9,452 nucleotides of DNA from Opitutia bacterium (lineage in GTDB: Bacteria > Verrucomicrobiota > Verrucomicrobiia > Opitutales > Opitutaceae), in the NCBI GenBank assembly GCA_003157575.1, contig PMKA01000116.1:5039-14490 (forward strand). Reading direction: 5' to 3'. Under the pieces are notes generated by a model. The model was not told the origin of the DNA. It ran no database searches and worked only from the letters and a program-made list of their open reading frames with translations. Made by a program: the position numbers and the translations under genes. Shown here in pieces: positions 5,538-9,452 of this stretch. Each line of letters starts with the position of its first letter. Within the stretch, counting starts at the first letter, position 1.

Positions 5538-6115
5538 GGGCGAAGATCCAGTCTCGCATGACGGAAAACCGCGGCGCATGCGCTTTGCCGGAGGCGGCGG
5601 GCGGGCGCGCGCAACATGGAGGCACGACGGCCTTGTCGTGTTCTGGCCCCCTTTCAGTTTTCAGTTTTCCGCTTTCCGCTTTCACCCTTCTTGAAGTCCT
5701 CGTCGCCCTCGCAATTTTTGCGATGGCGGCCGTCGTGCTTGGCGCGACTTACGTAAATGCCCTGAACGCCTACCATGCGGCCGGCCGCCAGAACGAATAC
5801 GACGCGGACCTCCGCTTTGTGCGGGCCGCCCTGCTGGCGGAGCCGGACCGGCAGAAAGCCACGGACGGCGGCGATCTCGATCTCGGCACCAATAAACACG
5901 CCCATTGGCAGGCGGACATCGCAGCCACCGACACCGTGGATCTCTTCTCGGTCACATGGACCTGCGACATCGTCGATCCGGCAAGGCCTCAGAACTTCCA
6001 TACGAGCCAGACATTCATGCTGCTCCGGCCGACATGGTCCGATCCCGTCGAGCGGACGAAACTCCTCGATCAGGTCAAACAGCGCATCCTTGAGATGCAG
6101 GGGGCGGCGCCATGA
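5534..6115 (+). CDS. gspI: type II secretion minor pseudopilin GspI
   Basis: The chosen GTG at 5534 overlaps the gspH stop as GTGA, matching the ATGA junctions elsewhere in this operon, and gives 193 residues with a 49-residue leader. Alternatives are the ATG at 5558 (41-residue leader) and a TTG at 5633 (16-residue leader), which is preceded by GGAGG at 5618-5622. The short TTG leader has no basic residues, unlike normal prepilin leaders. The cleavage site is SA/FTLLEVLVALAIFAMAAVV, with Ala at -1 and Glu5 present. 'EVLVALAIFA' is the signature of GspI. The mature part is about 144 residues, a little longer than the usual ~100-110. GspI is thought to nucleate the tip complex with GspJ and GspK. 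The leader end is built from 7-nt repeats. Confidence 0.9.
   Translation: MRAKIQSRMTENRGACALPEAAGGRAQHGGTTALSCSGPLSVFSFPLSAFTLLEVLVALAIFAMAAVVLGATYVNALNAYHAAGRQNEYDADLRFVRAALLAEPDRQKATDGGDLDLGTNKHAHWQADIAATDTVDLFSVTWTCDIVDPARPQNFHTSQTFMLLRPTWSDPVERTKLLDQVKQRILEMQGAAP
5618..5622 (+). promoter_or_regulatory. Shine-Dalgarno-like GGAGG inside the gspI leader
   Basis: GGAGG ends ten bases before an in-frame TTG at 5633. It is the best ribosome-binding sequence near gspI and could give a short-leader form of the protein. A perfect hairpin (CACGAC 5623-5628, loop GGCCTT, GTCGTG 5635-5640) overlaps that TTG and might occlude it. Which gspI start is used cannot be settled from sequence alone. Confidence 0.35.
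5648..5689. repeat. heptanucleotide (7-nt period) repeat in gspI leader
   Basis: Six consecutive 7-mers in phase end in T-runs: one CCCCTTT, two CAGTTTT (5655-5668), two CCGCTTT (5669-5682) and a diverged CACCCTT. The array runs straight into the codons for the prepilin site (Phe codon at 5681). This is the style of the short tandemly repeated heptanucleotides (STRR) described in cyanobacteria, and similar arrays occur in other bacteria. Confidence 0.85.
6099..6104 (+). promoter_or_regulatory. Shine-Dalgarno for gspJ
   Basis: AGGGGG ends 7 bases before the ATG at 6112. It is one of the few clear purine-rich ribosome-binding sequences in the operon. Together with the ATGA overlap, it supports 6112 as the gspJ start despite the very long leader that results. 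Confidence 0.55.
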
Positions 6116-6924
6116 TTTTCGACTTTGGCTTTCCGATCTCTGATTGGCGCCGAAAGGGCGGGCGCAAGGCCTCCTGGCCGGCTGAAGCCGACTTCGGTGA
6201 GGCCGGCCCGGAGTTGGAGGAACCGGCCAAAAAGGCGCGCGTTTCGGCGGAAGGGGATCGGCAATCGGAAACCAAAAACCGAAGATCAAAAAACCTCGCG
6301 GGTTTCACCCTTCTGGAGCTTCTGCTCTCCCTGGCGCTGGTCGGCCTGCTCCTGGCGGCGATGAACCAGTTCATCTTCTCGATGGGAGAGCTTTGGGGCC
6401 GCGGCGCCGACGTGCGCCTGTTCGACCAGCATGTGCGCGCAGTGACCCGTTTTGTGGAGGAGACGCTCCATGGGACTGCGGTGCCGACTGTCCGGGGCGT
6501 TCAGGCGCTCGCGGTCCAGGATGTCCGGCTGCCGGACGGTCCGACGTCCACGTTGCTGACGTTCGAGCTGCCGGCGGGCAGCCGGGTGTTCCCGTGGCCG
6601 GAGGCGCCGCTTCCCGATGTAGTGTGTGCGCTGGGCGTTCGCCAGGATCAGGGGCTGGTGATCTACTGGCATTCGCGGTTGGAGCAGCATTTCGCCGACG
6701 AGCCGCCGCGCGCGACGGTGCTCACCCCCCTCGTCACCGGCCTGAGCTACGACTATTACAACGCCTCCTTCAACAGCTGGCAGAACTACCAGACGCTGCA
6801 GCGGGACAACAACGGCCAGTGGATGCTGCCCACGCGACTGCGCCTGCATTTCACCTACCAAAACATGACGAGGGACACCATTGTGACCGTGCCGGCCAAA
6901 ACCCAGGCCCTGCCGTTCTTCTGA
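6112..6924 (+). CDS. gspJ: type II secretion minor pseudopilin GspJ with an unusually long leader
   Basis: The predicted product has 270 residues. The ATG at 6112 overlaps the gspI stop as ATGA and has an upstream AGGGGG. The leader is 64 residues, far longer than the usual 6-25, and ends NLAG/FTLLELLLSLALVGLLLAA. This protein has the canonical Gly at -1 and Glu at mature position 5. The mature part (~206 residues) fits GspJ: FSMGELWGRGADVRLFDQHVRA, FVEETLHG, then beta-rich sequence with WHSRLEQHF and YDYYNASFNSWQ near the C-terminus (compare GspJ 'F.Y.d..g.W...W'). GspJ forms the tip complex with GspI and GspK. DNA encoding the leader (6114-6295) is an imperfect palindrome with 7-nt-period arms, evidently inserted in frame. 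The gene ends two bases before the gspK start. Confidence 0.92.
   Translation: MIFDFGFPISDWRRKGGRKASWPAEADFGEAGPELEEPAKKARVSAEGDRQSETKNRRSKNLAGFTLLELLLSLALVGLLLAAMNQFIFSMGELWGRGADVRLFDQHVRAVTRFVEETLHGTAVPTVRGVQALAVQDVRLPDGPTSTLLTFELPAGSRVFPWPEAPLPDVVCALGVRQDQGLVIYWHSRLEQHFADEPPRATVLTPLVTGLSYDYYNASFNSWQNYQTLQRDNNGQWMLPTRLRLHFTYQNMTRDTIVTVPAKTQALPFF
6114..6295. repeat. palindromic repeat element forming the gspJ leader
   Basis: The outer left arm (6114-6148) reads as 7-mers starting with G (GATTTTC, GACTTTG, GCTTTCC and so on). The right arm (6259-6293) reads as 7-mers starting with C (CGGCAAT, CGGAAAC, CAAAAAC and so on). The two arms are inverted relative to each other; for example TTTCCGAT on the left faces ATCGGAAA on the right. 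Inner inverted pairs continue the symmetry: GCCGAAA (6149-6155) with TTTCGGC (6242-6248), and GGCCGG (6176-6181) with CCGGCC (6223-6228). The whole resembles a small non-autonomous palindromic element. Confidence 0.8.
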
Positions 6925-6926
6925 CC

Positions 6927-8147
6927 ATGGCGCGCCCGAATCCCAACATGGAGCCTGCTGCAGCCCGCTGGAACCGGAGGCGTGCGGGTTCGGTCATTCT
7001 TCTGGTGTTGATGACGCTTCTGCTGACCGCGTTCGCATTGACGAAATACCTTGAGAAGGCGTCGGTCGACCTGCTGGCGGACGCCCGTGTGGCCCGCGCG
7101 AACCGGCTGCGCGTGCACGCATATTCCGCGCTCGAGACGGTCCTCGGCGTCCTCCAGGAATTCCAGACGGCCAACAGCGGCCTGCACAGCCCGGCGGAAG
7201 GATGGGGGAGCCCGCTCGACTTCGCGGGATATGAAGCGCCGGAAGGCCTGAGCGTCGAGGTCGGGTTGGAGGATGAAAGCGGCAAGATCCCGCTCACACA
7301 CGTCGATTTCCCGACGCTGCGGGACCTGTTCGTCCTGCTGGGGCAGAAGCAGCCCGAGGCCGAGCAGATGGCGGATGCGCTGCTGGTGTGGATGCAGCAG
7401 GGCTACGAGCCGGCGAATTCGTTCAGCGCACGCGCGACCGACTACGAACGCGCCGCCATTCCGCACGATCCTCCGGCCCGCTCGCTGCATTCGTTCGCCG
7501 AACTCGCGTCCATCCAGTATGTGCGGGACAAGTTTTACGATGAGAACGGCCGCCCCAACGATCTCTGGAGGAGTTTCACGGACAGCGTGTCGCTCCTCGA
7601 CTTCAGCCAGCCCAACATCAACTCGGCAAAGATGACGACCCTGGCCGCGTTCGGCGAATACGATGAGGCAAGCATGAAGACGATCGCCGACTATCTCGCC
7701 GGACTCGGGACAACGACAACGCGCCAGGGGCCGCCCTATTTCAGCAACACGCAGGAGGTGACCGGGCTCCTTGGGCAGGCGGCGTCATCCCGCCTTGGCA
7801 CCCAGGTGCGCTGCCTTCGCGTGAATGTGTCGGTGCGCGAGGGCCAGACGGCCTTCCGGGTGAGCGCGGTTGTCACCACATCCGGCGGAGCCCAGCTTCC
7901 GCCGCCGGACCAGACCACGACCGCCGAAACCTCGACGAGTTCGACGGCGACCAACGATTCCACGGCGGCGCAGAATACATCGCAGTCGACCGATGCCTCC
8001 GCGACGGCCACAAACAGCACAAATACGACGACATCGTCCGGCAGCCAGACCCAGGCGGCGTTAAATTATCCCTTTACCCTGCTCGAAATTCGCGAGAATG
8101 ATGAAATCGTTGCGCCTTCCTCCACGTCCCAACCTGCACCGCAATGA
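6927..8147 (+). CDS. gspK: type II secretion minor pseudopilin GspK
   Basis: The predicted product has 406 residues, starting at the ATG at 6927, two bases after the gspJ stop. The basic leader (RWNRRRAG) is followed by SVILLVLMTLLLTAFALT (22-39). Mature position 5 is Leu rather than Glu, as normal for GspK, which caps the pseudopilus and needs no upper neighbour. Family landmarks are DESGKIPLTHVD (from residue 116), ADALLVWMQQG, LHSFAELASI, and QPNINSAKMTTLAAF (~227-241), which matches the 'P.NINTA...L.AL' motif. A Ser/Thr/Asn-rich, low-complexity insert (~residues 325-372) precedes the last strand (YPFTLLEIRENDEIV); this insert is unusual for GspK. The mature N-terminus would be Ser instead of the usual hydrophobic residue. 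The stop overlaps the gspL start as ATGA. Confidence 0.92.
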   Translation: MARPNPNMEPAAARWNRRRAGSVILLVLMTLLLTAFALTKYLEKASVDLLADARVARANRLRVHAYSALETVLGVLQEFQTANSGLHSPAEGWGSPLDFAGYEAPEGLSVEVGLEDESGKIPLTHVDFPTLRDLFVLLGQKQPEAEQMADALLVWMQQGYEPANSFSARATDYERAAIPHDPPARSLHSFAELASIQYVRDKFYDENGRPNDLWRSFTDSVSLLDFSQPNINSAKMTTLAAFGEYDEASMKTIADYLAGLGTTTTRQGPPYFSNTQEVTGLLGQAASSRLGTQVRCLRVNVSVREGQTAFRVSAVVTTSGGAQLPPPDQTTTAETSTSSTATNDSTAAQNTSQSTDASATATNSTNTTTSSGSQTQAALNYPFTLLEIRENDEIVAPSSTSQPAPQ

Positions 8148-9283
8148 GCATCCTGCAGAATCTTAAGCCGTCCGCTCCCGCACAGAAGAGAGCCGTGCTC
8201 CTGCCGGATCACGCCTTCTTCGTGCGTGCGGTGCCCCTTGCGGCGGGGACCCTGCCGGACGGGATCCCCGCGCAGGTGGAGCTCGCGCTGGAAGGGCTCA
8301 CGCCATTTTCCGCCGCCCAGCTCTGCTACGGGTATTTCGCGGTTCCGGGGGCGGACAGGGTGCTCGTGTATGCGGCCTACCGGCGCAAGTTCACCGTGGA
8401 GGATGCGGAAGCCTGGGCCGATGCCGACGTGGTGCTCCCGGCCTTTGCCGCATGCCTGGGCCTCGCGCCTGCCGGCCCCCAGGCTCTGCTCCTCACGGGG
8501 CCGGATTTCGTCACGACGATCGGCTGGGACGGCCGGGACGCGGTGCCTGCGTCGGTGCGGACCCGGGCGTTCGATGCCGGTGCGCCGGCTGACGAGCGCG
8601 CGGCAATCGAGGCGGAGATGACGGCGCAGCTGAAGGATTTTCCGGCGCCGGTGATTGTGGCTGCGCCGACCGAAACGGCGTCGAAGATCGGCGACAGCGG
8701 CCTGGAATTTGTCGTGGGCGGCCGCCTCTCGCGCTTCGACAGCGCCCAGCTCGACGCCATCGATGTCCGCGACAAGGCCGAGCTCGCCGCCCGGCGGCGC
8801 GAACGTGCGCGCGACCTGCTTCTCTGGCGGACGTTCGTGGGCAGCGTGGCTGCAATCGTTGCCGCCGCTTTGCTCCAGTTGGGACTTCAGGGGGGACGCC
8901 TCTGGCTCAGGAGCCAGTCGCTGCGCGCCACGGCGCAGGCCCCGGCCGTCCAGAAGATCGAGACCGGGCAGAACCTCGCCAACCGGATCGAGGAACTGTC
9001 CACCCGCCGCCTGATGCCGGTCCGGATGATGGAGATCGTCAACGAAAAGCGGCCCAAGACGATCCAGTTCCTTCGCACATCGACGAAAGGCCTCTACGTG
9101 CTTGAGATCGAAGGCCAGACAAGCACGACGCCGGACGTCTTCAATTACCAGGCGGCCCTCAAGGACCTGCCCGCGTGCGACCGTGTGGAGCTGGGCCAGA
9201 CGACGGATCGCGGCGGCGTCACCCGTTTCACGCTCACTGTCACCTTCAAACCCGAGGCTTTGCGGCCTGCGGCGCCGTCATGA
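8144..9283 (+). CDS. gspL: type II secretion inner-membrane platform protein GspL (divergent)
   Basis: The predicted product has 379 residues, starting at the ATG at 8144 that overlaps the gspK stop. The architecture is that of GspL: a cytoplasmic N-terminal domain of ~220 residues, a basic stretch (AARRRERARD), one membrane span (~226-250, LLLWRTFVGSVAAIVAAALL), a helical linker (AVQKIETGQNLANRIEELS), and a C-terminal ferredoxin-like alpha-beta domain (~300-372, FLRTSTKGLYVLEIEGQTS and RFTLTVTFKP). GspL binds the ATPase GspE in the cytoplasm and GspM in the membrane, passing movement to the pseudopilus. The N-terminal half is poorly conserved, so the assignment rests on topology and on position between gspK and gspM. 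PilM/PilN-type proteins are related alternatives. Confidence 0.8.
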   Translation: MSILQNLKPSAPAQKRAVLLPDHAFFVRAVPLAAGTLPDGIPAQVELALEGLTPFSAAQLCYGYFAVPGADRVLVYAAYRRKFTVEDAEAWADADVVLPAFAACLGLAPAGPQALLLTGPDFVTTIGWDGRDAVPASVRTRAFDAGAPADERAAIEAEMTAQLKDFPAPVIVAAPTETASKIGDSGLEFVVGGRLSRFDSAQLDAIDVRDKAELAARRRERARDLLLWRTFVGSVAAIVAAALLQLGLQGGRLWLRSQSLRATAQAPAVQKIETGQNLANRIEELSTRRLMPVRMMEIVNEKRPKTIQFLRTSTKGLYVLEIEGQTSTTPDVFNYQAALKDLPACDRVELGQTTDRGGVTRFTLTVTFKPEALRPAAPS

Positions 9284-9452
9284 AATCGTTTTTCTTCAGC
9301 CGCCATATCCGCGAGAAGCTTCTGCTGACAGTTCTGGTCGCCCTGGTGGGCATTGTCTGGCTGGGCCGCGTGGTGAGGAACGCCCGCGTCTTCTGGATCG
9401 AGTGGCGCGCCAACGCCGCCGTGCTGGCGACGCAGCAGCAGTGGCTGGACAA
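9280..9452 (+). CDS. gspM: type II secretion protein GspM, 5' part, cut by window end
   Basis: The first 57 residues are visible; the gene continues past the window. The ATG at 9280 overlaps the gspL stop as ATGA. The short cytoplasmic start FFFSRHIREKLLL has the 'R-E-K/R-x-L-L' pattern seen at the start of GspM. It is followed by one membrane span (~14-32, LLLTVLVALVGIVWLG) and the start of a helical periplasmic region (FWIEWRANAAVLATQQQWLD). GspM partners GspL in the inner-membrane platform. The assignment depends on topology and gene order because the ferredoxin-like domain is out of view. Confidence 0.8.
   Translation, partial: MKSFFFSRHIREKLLLTVLVALVGIVWLGRVVRNARVFWIEWRANAAVLATQQQWLD

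Noticed and set aside
6393..6926. Upstream extension of gspK inside gspJ
   Set aside because: The frame is open, but the translation is Arg/Ala/Gly-rich without features. The ATG at 6927 gives a proper prepilin leader directly before the membrane segment.

Overview
The window is a GC-rich (roughly 65% by eye) bacterial segment with all genes on the + strand. It carries most of a type II secretion / pseudopilus operon, preceded by a TonB-domain protein. The best guess at source is Verrucomicrobiota, perhaps an Opitutales-like member. The reasons are the very large PilX/GspK-like pseudopilin of a kind I associate with that phylum, prepilin sites of the AFTLLE type, a secreted double TonB C-terminal-domain protein, and short heptanucleotide and hairpin repeats scattered between and inside genes. 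This assignment comes from remembered family traits, not a search.

Layout. Bases 1-213 hold a possible transposase scrap, an 11-G homopolymer and a TATATT box. Bases 214-942 encode a secreted protein with two TonB C-terminal-like domains, closed by a strong intrinsic terminator (992-1022). A 430-bp gap follows, containing palindromes and four exact-period 36-bp tandem repeats (1214-1357). Bases 1372-4299 encode a 975-residue pseudopilin-like protein. Next comes a 280-bp gap with two copies of a hairpin repeat (4317-4441) and a promoter candidate placed so close to the next start that the transcript could be leaderless. From 4580 to the window end, seven tightly packed or overlapping genes run in the order gspG-gspH-gspI-gspJ-gspK-gspL-gspM; gspM is cut by the window edge.

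How they work together. GspG is the major pseudopilin. GspH, GspI, GspJ and GspK are the minor pseudopilins that form the pilus tip and initiate assembly. GspL and GspM are the inner-membrane platform proteins linking the pseudopilus to the assembly ATPase. The large pseudopilin upstream has GspK-like features and may act as an additional tip or cargo-interaction subunit. The secretin (GspD), ATPase (GspE), platform protein (GspF), GspC and prepilin peptidase are not in the window.

The most unusual observation is that the cleaved leader peptides of gspI and gspJ are long and built from repeat DNA: 7-nt-period repeats in gspI, and a palindrome of about 180 bp with heptad arms in gspJ. In each case the repeat DNA stops at or next to the codons for the prepilin cleavage site. 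This suggests that prepilin leaders here act as tolerated landing zones for repeat elements.
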